Source of the DNA: Hyphomicrobiaceae bacterium
GTDB taxonomy: Bacteria; Pseudomonadota; Alphaproteobacteria; Rhizobiales; Hyphomicrobiaceae
DNA length: 64,000 bases
Reading direction: 5' to 3'
Assembly: GCA_022844225.1 (NCBI GenBank)
Contig: JALHMC010000001.1
Coordinates: forward strand, 124,001 to 188,000
Shown here: one piece after another, positions 25,216 to 34,044 of the stretch
Layout: each line of letters starts with the position of its first letter
How positions within the stretch are numbered: the stretch's first letter is position 1
The notes under the pieces: model-generated
What the model was told of the DNA's origin: nothing
Database searches by the model: none
Seen by the model: the letters and a program-made list of their open reading frames with translations, nothing else
Position numbers and translations under genes: made by a program

Positions 25216-26487
25216 ATGATCAACGACCACACTCTTGACCGCTTTCCGGCACTAGGCCAGAAACTCGCAAAGCCCATTTACGACGACTACTCGTTCGGCA
25301 ACATCCCGGCGACCGTGCATCGTCTGCTCACGGGCGAGACCATCGCGCCGCTCATTCCTCTCGATGCATTCGGGGGTCGTTACCCGGCGCCTGAGAAGGT
25401 CGTCCTCGTTTTTGTCGACAGCTTCGGCTGGGAGTTCTGGCAGCGCTATCTGGACCGGTTTCGCATTCTGCGGCACGTGGCGCGCGACGGCATCCTGACG
25501 CCGATATCGGCGCTCTTTCCATCGACTACGGCGGCATCGGTTACGACCATGAACCTCGGGGTTCTGCCGGCCCAACATGGCATCTATGAATGGAACATGT
25601 ATGTGCCAGCGTTCGGTGAGGTAATCCAGTCGCTGCCATTCGCGCTTCTCGGGCAGGAGCCAGGGTCCGCCGCGAGATCCGGCTACGATCCGACAGCCCT
25701 TTTCACGGCACCGCTGGAGACGGCGCACCAGCGGCTGGCGACGCGGGGCGTGCGCTCCTTCCAACTCGCGCACAGATCGTATGCTCGCTCGCCCTACAAT
25801 ACGACCGCGTCGGTCGGCGCAGATGTCGTGCCGTACGGGACGCTGGCCGAGGCCATGGTCTCACTCGACCACTTAATTTCGGACGTAGCCGGCAAGGCCT
25901 TCATCAACTTTTATTGGGCCGGTCTCGATACTGCCGCCCACATTCACGGGCCAGGCTCGGCGGTGCATGACGCCGAGGTCACTGCATTCTGGGCAGCCTT
26001 GGATCAACTGCTCGGTCGCAAGCAGCCAACCAGCACGCTCTGGCTCTTTACCGCGGACCATGGCCACATTGGTGCTCCGGCTGAAGAGACCATTTACGTC
26101 AATGAGCGCTGGCCCCAACTCCGCCAGTGGTTGAGTACGAGTCCGACCGGACAGCCGATCTGGCCATGCGGGTCGCCCCGCGACATGTTTCTGCATCTGC
26201 GTCCTGAGTTCCGCCAGTCCGCATTGGACCTTCTGCGTCACGGCCTGGACGGCATCGCAACGGTCATGCTGATGGATCAGGCCATCCTGGACGGAGTGTT
26301 CGGCGCGCCGATTTCTGTTTCGCCAGAGTTTCGCCGGAGGCTGGGCGATATCCTGGTGCTGCCGCACCTCGGACATTTCGTGTGGTGGCGCGAGGGCAAT
26401 TTGATCATGAACCGGCTCAATGGCCATCACGGCGGGCTGACGCGCGAGGAGCTGGTGACCGTCCTCGGAGTGGCGGGCGACTTGTAG
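25216..26487 (+). CDS. Alkaline phosphatase superfamily phosphodiesterase/pyrophosphatase
   Basis: A 423-residue AlkP-superfamily hydrolase resembling nucleotide pyrophosphatase/phosphodiesterases. Metal-site features are the early aspartate in VLVFVDSFGWE, the threonine nucleophile in PSTTAASVTTMNLG, DTAAHIHG, TADHGH and a C-terminal GHHGG. No signal peptide is visible, so it may be cytoplasmic. ATG 25216 is used: AAGGAG lies upstream and an earlier GTG overlaps that site. It ends 5 bases from the convergent sfsA stop. The substrate is unknown; homologues in several bacteria are annotated only at family level. Confidence 0.82.
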   Translation: MINDHTLDRFPALGQKLAKPIYDDYSFGNIPATVHRLLTGETIAPLIPLDAFGGRYPAPEKVVLVFVDSFGWEFWQRYLDRFRILRHVARDGILTPISALFPSTTAASVTTMNLGVLPAQHGIYEWNMYVPAFGEVIQSLPFALLGQEPGSAARSGYDPTALFTAPLETAHQRLATRGVRSFQLAHRSYARSPYNTTASVGADVVPYGTLAEAMVSLDHLISDVAGKAFINFYWAGLDTAAHIHGPGSAVHDAEVTAFWAALDQLLGRKQPTSTLWLFTADHGHIGAPAEETIYVNERWPQLRQWLSTSPTGQPIWPCGSPRDMFLHLRPEFRQSALDLLRHGLDGIATVMLMDQAILDGVFGAPISVSPEFRRRLGDILVLPHLGHFVWWREGNLIMNRLNGHHGGLTREELVTVLGVAGDL

Positions 26488-26492
26488 CTGCT

Positions 26493-27206
26493 TCAGGCTG
26501 TGATCGGCACCGCGGTCTCGACGGCAATCTCATCGGGCTTGACCCTACACCTCAGCGCAATAGCCTCGACGCCAGCTGCGGATGCGAGTTTGAAGGCCTC
26601 GACGTACTTAGGGTCCACGTCGGCGGCGAGCGAAAGGCTTTCGGCATCGCCGCGCTGGATCAGATAGACCATGACGGCGCGGTGACCGGCTCGCACCATG
26701 TCGGACATCTCGACCAGATGTTTGGCGCCGCGCTCGGTGACGCTATCCGGGAATTCGGCAAAGCCTGCCCGTCGCATCATGTGAACGTTCTTGATCTCGA
26801 CGTAGCACGTCCCTTTTGTAGCGCACTCGAGCAGGATGTCGATCCGGCTGTTCTTGCCGTACTTCACCTCGCGGCGAAGCAATGGGTAGCCTTTCAAACC
26901 CATCACGATGCCGCCTTCAATCGCCTCAGCGACGAGTTTGTTCGGGTGATTGGTATTGATCCCGACGAGATGCGGCCCTTGGCCGAGATCGGCCTCCACC
27001 ATCTCCCAGGTGTGCCTGTACTTGCGTGTCGGGCTGTCGGACGTCGAAAGCCATACGCGCGATCCCGGCGCGACGAGCCCCTTCATCGAACCTGTGTTGG
27101 GACAGGTCGCGGTGATCGTCTCGCCCGTGTCGAGCACGACATCGGCAAGAAAGCGCTTGTAGCGCTGCACGAGCCGACCAGAGACCAAGGGGACGGGAAA
27201 AAGCAT
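26493..27206 (-). CDS. sfsA: SfsA family sugar-fermentation-stimulation nuclease
   Basis: A 237-residue SfsA protein with the OB-like N-terminal part (GRLVQRYKRFLADV, CPNTGSMKGL) and the nuclease-like C-terminal core (RIDILLECATKGTCYVEIKNVHM, FPDSVTERGAKHL). Originally linked to sugar metabolism in E. coli, the family has a nuclease-type fold; its physiological role is poorly defined. Its ATG directly abuts the stop of the LLM oxidoreductase gene, so it is cotranscribed as the last gene of the TRAP/LLM operon. This is an odd neighbourhood for it. Confidence 0.92.
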   Translation of the reverse strand: MLFPVPLVSGRLVQRYKRFLADVVLDTGETITATCPNTGSMKGLVAPGSRVWLSTSDSPTRKYRHTWEMVEADLGQGPHLVGINTNHPNKLVAEAIEGGIVMGLKGYPLLRREVKYGKNSRIDILLECATKGTCYVEIKNVHMMRRAGFAEFPDSVTERGAKHLVEMSDMVRAGHRAVMVYLIQRGDAESLSLAADVDPKYVEAFKLASAAGVEAIALRCRVKPDEIAVETAVPITA

Positions 27207-28244
27207 CTAGAGCACCGCCTCGGCCATGATTTCGAGCGCCTTGGCGTCGCCACCAATCAGCATACTACCGACTTGCCCCTTCTTTCCCGCGGCAATCCAG
27301 CGGTGGGCGCGATCCTTGATGCGGGCCTTTGGACCGACCAGATGGCAGGCGTCGATCAAGGCCTCGGGCACGGTGGCGGCCGCCTCGCCCCGCTTGCCGG
27401 CGAGATAGAGGTCCTGGATCTTCAGAGCCGCCTCGCCGAAGCCCAGCCGTATGGCGTAGTCCGTATAGAAGTTCTTGCCTCTGGCGCCCATGCCGCCGAT
27501 GTAGAGTGCCATGTTCTCACGGAGCGGCTGCATGCAAGCCGCAACGTCATCGCCGACGATGACGCGGACGAAGGGGGCGACATCGAAATTGGCGAGCGAT
27601 TTTCCTCCACCAGCTGCAGCAAATCCTTTTGCGATCGGCTCCGCGAAGACGGAGTACTGATCGGGGTCCATCCACACGGGAAAGAAGCCTTCTGCGACCT
27701 CGGCCGCCGCCTGTACGCCGGCGGGCGTGATCGTTGCCGCATAGATCGGGATCGGTGCCTCGCAGTGCAGGATGCTCTTCAGCGGCTTCCCAAGGCCCGT
27801 GGCGCCGGGACCGCGGTACGGGATCTGATACTCTTTGCCGTCGAACGTGAGGTCGCCCTCGCGCGCAAAGATGCGCTTCATGATGGCGACGTACTCTCGG
27901 AGCCGCGTCACCGGCTTCCCATAAGGCACACCATGCCAGCCTTCGACCACCTGGGGGCCGGAGGCGCCCACGCCGACGATGAAGCGATTTCCCGATAGTT
28001 GCGCCAGCGTCATGGCTGTCATGGCGGCCATTGATGGGGTCCGACCAGGCATTTGCATGATGGCGGTACCCACCTTGATGCGCTTGGTGTGGGCCAGGAT
28101 CCACGCTGCGGGCGTCACGGCGTCGGAACCGTAGGCCTCGGAGGTCCACACGGAATCGAACCCCAGCCGCTCGGCATGCAGGATCGTGTCCATGGGGAGG
28201 TTCATCTTGCGCCCCGAGTAGCCGGTGAGCAGGCCGAGCTTCAT
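27207..28244 (-). CDS. LLM class flavin-dependent oxidoreductase
   Basis: A luciferase-like monooxygenase family protein of 345 residues with a TIM barrel expected to use FMN or F420. Seen are ILHAERLGFDSVWTSEAYG near the N-terminus, the RIKVGTAIMQMPGRTP strand, FIVGVGASGPQVVEGWHG and a C-terminal GPKARIKDR. It starts at ATG 28244 with AGGAG upstream and lies 9 bases after the SnoaL-like gene. The genes before it form a TRAP uptake system, so it may act on the imported compound. The reaction cannot be assigned. Confidence 0.85.
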   Translation of the reverse strand: MKLGLLTGYSGRKMNLPMDTILHAERLGFDSVWTSEAYGSDAVTPAAWILAHTKRIKVGTAIMQMPGRTPSMAAMTAMTLAQLSGNRFIVGVGASGPQVVEGWHGVPYGKPVTRLREYVAIMKRIFAREGDLTFDGKEYQIPYRGPGATGLGKPLKSILHCEAPIPIYAATITPAGVQAAAEVAEGFFPVWMDPDQYSVFAEPIAKGFAAAGGGKSLANFDVAPFVRVIVGDDVAACMQPLRENMALYIGGMGARGKNFYTDYAIRLGFGEAALKIQDLYLAGKRGEAAATVPEALIDACHLVGPKARIKDRAHRWIAAGKKGQVGSMLIGGDAKALEIMAEAVL

Positions 28245-28253
28245 CTCTCTCTC

Positions 28254-28682
28254 CTAGCGACCGTTCTTGAGCGCCATATCACCCCAGATGTGATGCTCGA
28301 GTTCCTTGCGGGCAAACTGCCACGTCCCGTCCCGCTTGACGAATGTATCGTTGTAGCGCCCACCCATCACCGGGAGAAGCCCGCCGTCCCCTTCACGTAC
28401 GATGAGGTAATCGGACGTGGCGGTCGCCCGATCGGCATCGACGCGAACCATGATGTTGGTGATGTAGTGTTTACGTTGCGGGCCTTCGCCCGGCTTCGGA
28501 ATGTTGCTGTCGAGCAATGCGGCGATCTCAGCCTGCCCGTGCGCCGTGCCGTAGCTGGTGGTCCATTCGCCGTCGTCCGCAAAGAGGGCAGCGACATCCT
28601 CAAAGCGGCACGCATCCAGCGCGTAGCAATAGAGCGCCATCTGCTCGCGGATGGCGTCTTTTTCGTCGGCTGCGCTCGTCAT
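28254..28682 (-). CDS. SnoaL-like / NTF2 superfamily protein
   Basis: A 142-residue protein of the NTF2/SnoaL-like fold, as in ring-hydroxylating dioxygenase beta subunits and polyketide cyclases. It shows an N-terminal helix (MALYCYALDACRFEDVAALF), the acidic turn ADDGEWTT, HYITNIMVRVD and a GRYNDTFVKRDGTWQFARK strand near the end. ATG 28682 has GGAGGA in front. It lies between dctM and the LLM oxidoreductase in the operon, suggesting isomerase, cyclase or binding activity on the same compound. The specific role is unknown. Confidence 0.75.
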   Translation of the reverse strand: MTSAADEKDAIREQMALYCYALDACRFEDVAALFADDGEWTTSYGTAHGQAEIAALLDSNIPKPGEGPQRKHYITNIMVRVDADRATATSDYLIVREGDGGLLPVMGGRYNDTFVKRDGTWQFARKELEHHIWGDMALKNGR

Positions 28683-28705
28683 GCTCTCCTCCCGCCATGG
28701 CCACC

Positions 28706-30022
28706 TCACCGAGCTTGAGTCAACATGGTCGGCAGCCATGTCACGACCTCGGGAAACACGATGATGAGCGTCACGACAACCAGCTGCAAACCGATGAAGG
28801 GCCAGATCCCGGCGTACATATCGTGCAAACTGATCGACGGCGGCGCGATGCCGCGCAGATAGAAGATCGACGGTGCCATGGGCGGAGTGAGGTAGGCCGT
28901 CTGCAGCATGACCAGGAAGAGCACGCAGAACCAAACCACGTCGAAACCTACCGCAGTAACCAGCGGCGTTGCGATCGGCACGATGATCAGGATGATCACC
29001 AGTGGATCCAGCATGAAGCCCGCTAGGAAGGTGATGAACATGATCACCGCCAGCAGTCCCCAGCGCCCCAGATTGAGAATCTGCATCAACTCAGTCAAGG
29101 CCTGCAGACCTCCCGACCCGACGAACACGGCCGCGAATATCGAGCCGCACGTCACGATAAAGAGGATCATGGCCGTGATCCGGACAGTTCGCATGGTGCT
29201 GTCGACAATCGTAGACCACGTGAGGCGACCATAGGATGCTGCAAGCAGCACTGTGCCCAGGGCACCCATCGCGGAGGCCTCTGTCGGCGTCGCGATGCCG
29301 GCCATCATCGAGCCGAGAACGCAGATGATGACGATGATCGGCGGCACCAGAACCTGGAAAGTCAGCGCAAGCTTCTCGGCCCTGGTCGGCTCGGGACCAT
29401 CGGATTTGAGAAGGGGGCCGTCTTCGGGACGAATAAGGCAGCGGAGAAAGATGTAGATGATGTAAGATATTGCCAGCATGAAGCCCGGAATTATCATTCC
29501 GATCAAGATCGAGCCCACCGACGCATTGGCAACCGGACCAATGACTACGGCAAGAACGGATGGCGGAATAATCGTGCCGAGCGAGCCACCGGCACAGATT
29601 GTGCCGCAGATGAGCGACTTGTTGTAGTTGTGGCGCAGCATTGGCGGAATGGCGAGCAAGCCGACCACCGTCTCCGTTGCCCCGACGACGCCGCTGGTGG
29701 CCGCGAAGATCACACACATGATAACTGTGCCGATGGCGAGGCCGCCGGGAATGCGGCGCGTCCACATGTGGATGGCATCGAACAGGCGCGAGGCAATGCC
29801 AGACGCCTCGAACATGGCACCCATGAAGATGAATAGCGGCACAGCCGCCAGCACCTGTGCGGTCGCCACTTCCTCGATCTTCAGAACGGCCTGGTGCAGA
29901 AGTCCCTCGGCGCCGAATGTCGACCAACCGAATAAGAACGCCAACGATAACATCACGAAGGATACCGGGAACCCTGTGAGGATGCCGGCAATGAGAGCAG
30001 GAAACATCCAGAGCGAGGACAT
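28706..30022 (-). CDS. dctM: TRAP transporter large permease (DctM)
   Basis: The 12-helix permease of a tripartite ATP-independent periplasmic transporter, 438 residues. It has the DctM repeats: AAVPLFIFMGAMFEASGIA, GSLGTIIPPSVLAVVIGPV, and a second half with LVIILIIVPIATPLVTAVGFD. It uses the sodium or proton gradient. ATG 30022 is used, with GGAG 5 bases upstream; an earlier start would lie within the dctQ end. It follows dctQ by 79 bases and precedes the SnoaL-like gene by 23. The substrate is set by DctP and is unknown, probably a carboxylate. Confidence 0.92.
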   Translation of the reverse strand: MSSLWMFPALIAGILTGFPVSFVMLSLAFLFGWSTFGAEGLLHQAVLKIEEVATAQVLAAVPLFIFMGAMFEASGIASRLFDAIHMWTRRIPGGLAIGTVIMCVIFAATSGVVGATETVVGLLAIPPMLRHNYNKSLICGTICAGGSLGTIIPPSVLAVVIGPVANASVGSILIGMIIPGFMLAISYIIYIFLRCLIRPEDGPLLKSDGPEPTRAEKLALTFQVLVPPIIVIICVLGSMMAGIATPTEASAMGALGTVLLAASYGRLTWSTIVDSTMRTVRITAMILFIVTCGSIFAAVFVGSGGLQALTELMQILNLGRWGLLAVIMFITFLAGFMLDPLVIILIIVPIATPLVTAVGFDVVWFCVLFLVMLQTAYLTPPMAPSIFYLRGIAPPSISLHDMYAGIWPFIGLQLVVVTLIIVFPEVVTWLPTMLTQAR

Positions 30023-30101
30023 CACATCTCCGGTCGACTTGCTGATGGTCGCCGGGAATGTCCGGCAGAAGGAAAAGGGGCCCTGGGATGGGCCCCAGCC
30101 G

Positions 30102-30638
30102 TCAGACGTTATCGTGAGAGCCGCCAGGAGTGGACCCGATCGGCTCGCCACGGACCGCATAGACGCGCTTGATGATCTCGGCGACGATCTGCATCGTCAG
30201 CGCGAGAAAACCGACGCACAATGTCAGGCGGAAAGGCCACAGCACAGGGTTCCAGGCGGACGTGCCTGAGCGCTCGCCTGTGTGGAAGGACTCGGCGAAG
30301 TAATTCCAAAGGCCGAGTGTGACCCAGGCACAGACAGGCAGCAGGATCAGCGAAAAGCCCGCCAAATCCACCCAATCCAAAAGGTAGCGGGTCTTTGGCG
30401 TGAAGATCAGATCTACCCGCACATGTGCATCGAGCGACAGCGCGTAAGCGACTGACAGGATGAAAGCGGCACCCATGAGGAACGTGTTCACGTCGTAGCC
30501 CCACAACGTCGGAGCATTGAACACGTATCGCATCATCACGTCATAGAGCATCAGCACGATGAGTGCGACGACCAGGAAGGCTGCGAGAACTCCGCAGACC
30601 CTGCTGAACGCATCGATAGCGCGGACCAGTGATCGCAT
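30102..30638 (-). CDS. dctQ: TRAP transporter small permease (DctQ)
   Basis: The four-helix small membrane subunit of the TRAP transporter, 178 residues. It has hydrophobic segments near 16-40, 48-70, 86-110 and 130-155 and a DctQ-like pattern, MLYDVMMRYVFNAPTLWGYD, in the first loop. Its start is ATG 30638 with GGAG 4 bases away. It lies 61 bases after dctP. DctQ supports assembly of the DctM permease and docking of the binding protein. Confidence 0.9.
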   Translation of the reverse strand: MRSLVRAIDAFSRVCGVLAAFLVVALIVLMLYDVMMRYVFNAPTLWGYDVNTFLMGAAFILSVAYALSLDAHVRVDLIFTPKTRYLLDWVDLAGFSLILLPVCAWVTLGLWNYFAESFHTGERSGTSAWNPVLWPFRLTLCVGFLALTMQIVAEIIKRVYAVRGEPIGSTPGGSHDNV

Positions 30639-30699
30639 GACACTCCGGCCACCCTGCAGGCGTCTATCCCGCAGGGCATGCCGCCTCTTTCTCGAGAAG

Positions 30700-31752
30700 C
30701 TACTTCAATTCCATGCGATAGGCCTTCGCGCCGTCCCAAAGCTCCTGGAACTTGCGCTTGTGCTCCAAGGCCTTGACGAACCACGGGCCGGCGTCCTTGG
30801 CGGTCTTGTCCTCCCACTCGGCCGTCGCCTTCCGCACCGCGACGAGGTAACTATCGTCGAGGCGGACAACCTCAACGCCCTCCTTCTTGTATTTCTCGAG
30901 AGCCTGAGCGTCTTCGACATTCAGTTTCATCCAGGACTCGAGGGTAATCAGTTTTCCGGCCAGGCGGAGTGCCTCCTGCGTTGGCTTGTCAAAGCCATCC
31001 CAGAGCTTCTTGTCGAAGGTGCATTCCTGCGATGCCGCCGGCTGATGAACGCCGGGAAGCACGATGTACTTGGCTATCTTGTGATAGCCGAGTGGATAGT
31101 TGATGCCCGGTGTCGCCCATTCGATCGCGTCGACCAGCTTGCGCTCGAGCGCCTGGTAGACCTCGCCGCCGGCCATGATCACCGTCGACGCACCAAGGGT
31201 GGACGCAACCTCGGCCCAGGCGCCGGCCGTACGAAGCTTGAGGCCTTTCAAGTCCTCGATCTTCTGGACGGGCTTGTGGGAGTGCATGTGGATCTCGTCA
31301 GAGTGCGCGCCGCACGGGAATGCCACAACCCCGAATTTCTCAAGACGCCATTCGCCCCACATGTCGGCCGCACCGCCGTCATAGAGCCAGTGCAGATAGG
31401 CTTCGATTCCCGGCGATCCGACGTAGCCGCCAAAGATGACGGAGGCCTTGTCGAGCCCCCAGTCGTAGCCGGGCCAATGATGACCGGCCGGCGCGATCTT
31501 CTTCTGGACGGTTTCGGTCACCTTCAAGGGCGAGCCGATGGTACCGGCGGGGAAGACCTGGAACTTGACCTTGCCGCCGGTCAGACGCTCGGCATTTGCG
31601 GCAAACCCTTTGGCAAAGACCTCGAGGTGGGGACCACCGGCCCAACTGGTGGCCATTCGGATGGGTGTTTGAGCGGCCGACTCCGCGGACAGTGCTGCTA
31701 GTGCCGCAGCCGCAGACACAAGGCCAGCGGCGGCTCGGAACAGTTTCGTCAT
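30700..31752 (-). CDS. dctP: TRAP transporter periplasmic substrate-binding protein (DctP)
   Basis: An exported DctP-family protein of 350 residues. The signal peptide (MTKLFRAAAGLVSAAAALAA..., cleavage near ESAAQ) precedes TPIRMATSWAGG. The conserved ligand-carboxylate arginine lies in LKGLKLRTAGAW. ATG 31752 has GGAGG 8 bases upstream. It is the first gene of an operon running dctP-dctQ-dctM-SnoaL-LLM-sfsA. TRAP binding proteins commonly take carboxylates, and the divergent plus-strand neighbours are CoA-dependent acid-metabolism genes. The exact ligand is unknown. Confidence 0.92.
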   Translation of the reverse strand: MTKLFRAAAGLVSAAAALAALSAESAAQTPIRMATSWAGGPHLEVFAKGFAANAERLTGGKVKFQVFPAGTIGSPLKVTETVQKKIAPAGHHWPGYDWGLDKASVIFGGYVGSPGIEAYLHWLYDGGAADMWGEWRLEKFGVVAFPCGAHSDEIHMHSHKPVQKIEDLKGLKLRTAGAWAEVASTLGASTVIMAGGEVYQALERKLVDAIEWATPGINYPLGYHKIAKYIVLPGVHQPAASQECTFDKKLWDGFDKPTQEALRLAGKLITLESWMKLNVEDAQALEKYKKEGVEVVRLDDSYLVAVRKATAEWEDKTAKDAGPWFVKALEHKRKFQELWDGAKAYRMELK

Positions 31753-31950
31753 CTGTGTTTCCTCCCGCGCCGGCGAGTGGATGTGGCTCCTGTTCGGAAC
31801 TCTTGAGCATTTGGGCGCGGCCAGAACTATCCCATCCACTCGAAAGCCATGTCAATGTAAGCCACGCAGCGAGGGAAAACGAAGCAGGGATGGCGCGCGC
31901 CCCGGAAGGGGCGCTAGTCTTGCGCCCAGAGGTAACAAGGAAGCGAGCGC

Positions 31951-32703
31951 ATGGGGCAGGCAGAGGTTCGGGTGACGGCGGCCATTCTCGTCATCGGCGA
32001 CGAGATTCTCTCGGGCCGGACGAAAGACAAGAACATCGGTTACATCGCGGATCATCTTACGGCGATCGGCATCGACCTCCGCGAAGTGCGCGTCGTAGCG
32101 GATATCGAGGAGGAGATCATCGAGGCCGTGAACGCGCTGCGCAAACGCTATAGCTATGTGTTCACGACCGGCGGCATTGGACCGACCCATGACGACATCA
32201 CGGCAGACTCCATCGCCAAGGCGTTCGGTGTCGGCATCGATCACCACCCGGAAGTGAAGCAACTTCTGCTGGAAAGCTTCCAGAAGCGCGGGATCGAGCC
32301 GACGGACGCCCGGATGCGGATGGCTCGCATACCACATGGCGCCGACGTGGTGCCCAATCGCATGTCGGTTGCCCCGGGCTTCAAGCTTGAGAACGTGATC
32401 GTCATGGCCGGCATACCCAACGTCATGCACGTGATGCTGGATGCGGTGACGCCGAGCCTCAAGACGGGCCGCAAGCGGCTCGCAGTCGAGATCGAATTGT
32501 TGCGAGGCGAGGGTGAGATCGCGGAATTGCTCGGGGAGACACAAGCCGAGTATCCGGACGTTTCGATGGGCAGTTACCCGTTCAACCGCGAGGCGCGCGT
32601 TTTCGGCACCGTGTTGGTACTCCGCTCGACGGAGCCGGAGCGCCTTGCAGCGGCTGAGGCGCGCCTGAAGGAGCGGCTCACGGCCAAAAGCATTCCGTTT
32701 TGA
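31951..32703 (+). CDS. CinA/MoaB-like molybdopterin-binding domain protein
   Basis: A 250-residue protein with the MoCF_biosynth/CinA N-terminal domain: AILVIGDEILSGRTKDKN and FTTGGIGPTHDDITADSIAKA. It lacks the C-terminal nicotinamide-mononucleotide deamidase domain of full CinA, so it is the short form often called competence/damage-inducible protein A. The function of the short form is unclear. ATG 31951 has AAGGA about 9 bases before. It is divergent from dctP with 198 bases between and heads the plus-strand catabolic group. Confidence 0.85.
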   Translation: MGQAEVRVTAAILVIGDEILSGRTKDKNIGYIADHLTAIGIDLREVRVVADIEEEIIEAVNALRKRYSYVFTTGGIGPTHDDITADSIAKAFGVGIDHHPEVKQLLLESFQKRGIEPTDARMRMARIPHGADVVPNRMSVAPGFKLENVIVMAGIPNVMHVMLDAVTPSLKTGRKRLAVEIELLRGEGEIAELLGETQAEYPDVSMGSYPFNREARVFGTVLVLRSTEPERLAAAEARLKERLTAKSIPF

Positions 32704-32782
32704 TCATCGTTCGTCTTCGGGCGACCCGAGCCTCGGACAATCGACACTTCTGGCGAACACCATCACTCCCAGGACCAAACGT

Positions 32783-33961
32783 ATGACACAGCCTCTGCTC
32801 TTCACGCCGATCGAGCTGCGCTCGATCATCCTCAAGAACCGGATCGTCGTCGCGCCCATGCACCAGTACGCGGCCGAGAAAGGGTTCGCGACCGACTGGC
32901 ATCTCATGAATGCGGGCAAGTATGCCGCCGGTGGCGCGGGCTTCGTGATGATGGAGTCGACCAAGGTCGCTCGGAATGGCTGCGGCACTGTCGGCGACAC
33001 GGCTCTGTGGGACGACAAATTCATCCCCAACCTGGCACGATGCGCGGACTTCATCCGCAAGCAAGGTGCTGTTCCGGGCATCCAGCTCGGGCACTCCGGC
33101 CGCAAAGCCCGCTTGACCCGGCCTTGGGAGGGTGGCAAGCCGCTCAACGGCAACGAGCCTGAGATCTATGAATGGGACGAGTGGGAGCTCGTCGCGCCAT
33201 CGGCCGTGCCGCACGCAGAGAAAGCGATGCCCCGGGCGCTCTCCCACAACGAGGTGCGCGCCATGGTCGGCAAGTGGGCCGATGCAGCCGTCCGGGCGGA
33301 CAAGTGCGGCTTCGACATCCTCGAGATCCACGCCGCGCATGGCTATCTGCTGCACCAGTTCCTGTCGCCGGTCACCAACCTGCGCACCGACGAGTACGGC
33401 GGCTCGGACGTCAACCGCATGCGCTTCCCCATCGAGGTCGCGGAGGCAGTTCGAGCGGTATGGCCGGCGGAGAAGCCCCTTTTCATGCGACTCTCTTGCG
33501 AGGACGACGCGGGCTGGGATCTCGATCACAGCGTGAAGCTGTCGGCCGAGCTGAAGCGAGTGGGTGTCGATGTGATCGACTGCTCCTCCGGCGGCACCCT
33601 GGAGCGGCTGTCGCCCATGGATTCGGCACGGGCCAAGACCTATGGCTACCAAGTGCCCTATGCCGAGCGCATCCGCAAGGAAGCCGGCGTCAAGACCATG
33701 GCCGTCGGACACATCGTTCACGCGGACCAGGCCGAGGCGATCCTGCAGTCGGGCCGGGCCGATCTCGTCGCACTGGCGCGCGAGATCATGTACAATCCGC
33801 ATTGGCCGATGGATGCCGCACAGAAGCTCGGCGCCGACCCCGATTTCGCGCTCGTGCCACCGCCGTTGCGCTACTGGCTCAACAAGCGCGCCAAGTCCGG
33901 CTTCGAAGGCAGGCCTTCCACGTTCGCGCCGGGCATCGGCGAAAATCAGAAGCACGCCTAA
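32783..33961 (+). CDS. NADH:flavin oxidoreductase, Old Yellow Enzyme family
   Basis: A TIM-barrel FMN enzyme of 392 residues that reduces activated C=C bonds. YqjM-type features are KNRIVVAPMHQYAAEKGF, the substrate-binding IQLGHSGRKA, the HAAHGYLLHQFLSPVTN block and LVALAREIMYN near the C-terminus. AGGA lies 8 bases before ATG 32783. The fused iron-sulfur and NADPH domains of dienoyl-CoA reductase are absent. It could reduce an enoyl or enone intermediate in the pathway suggested by the following crotonases and CoA transferase. The substrate is not assigned. Confidence 0.9.
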   Translation: MTQPLLFTPIELRSIILKNRIVVAPMHQYAAEKGFATDWHLMNAGKYAAGGAGFVMMESTKVARNGCGTVGDTALWDDKFIPNLARCADFIRKQGAVPGIQLGHSGRKARLTRPWEGGKPLNGNEPEIYEWDEWELVAPSAVPHAEKAMPRALSHNEVRAMVGKWADAAVRADKCGFDILEIHAAHGYLLHQFLSPVTNLRTDEYGGSDVNRMRFPIEVAEAVRAVWPAEKPLFMRLSCEDDAGWDLDHSVKLSAELKRVGVDVIDCSSGGTLERLSPMDSARAKTYGYQVPYAERIRKEAGVKTMAVGHIVHADQAEAILQSGRADLVALAREIMYNPHWPMDAAQKLGADPDFALVPPPLRYWLNKRAKSGFEGRPSTFAPGIGENQKHA

Positions 33962-34044
33962 CCGCTCCCTCGATACGCTCAATGGACACCATCGCTTCGG
34001 GCCCGCATCGGCTCGAGGCGCAACAAGATGCATGAGCCGCACGC

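Noticed and set aside
26382-27998. 538-codon plus-strand frame
   Set aside because: Spans sfsA and the LLM gene in antisense; both of those have clear motifs and ribosome sites.
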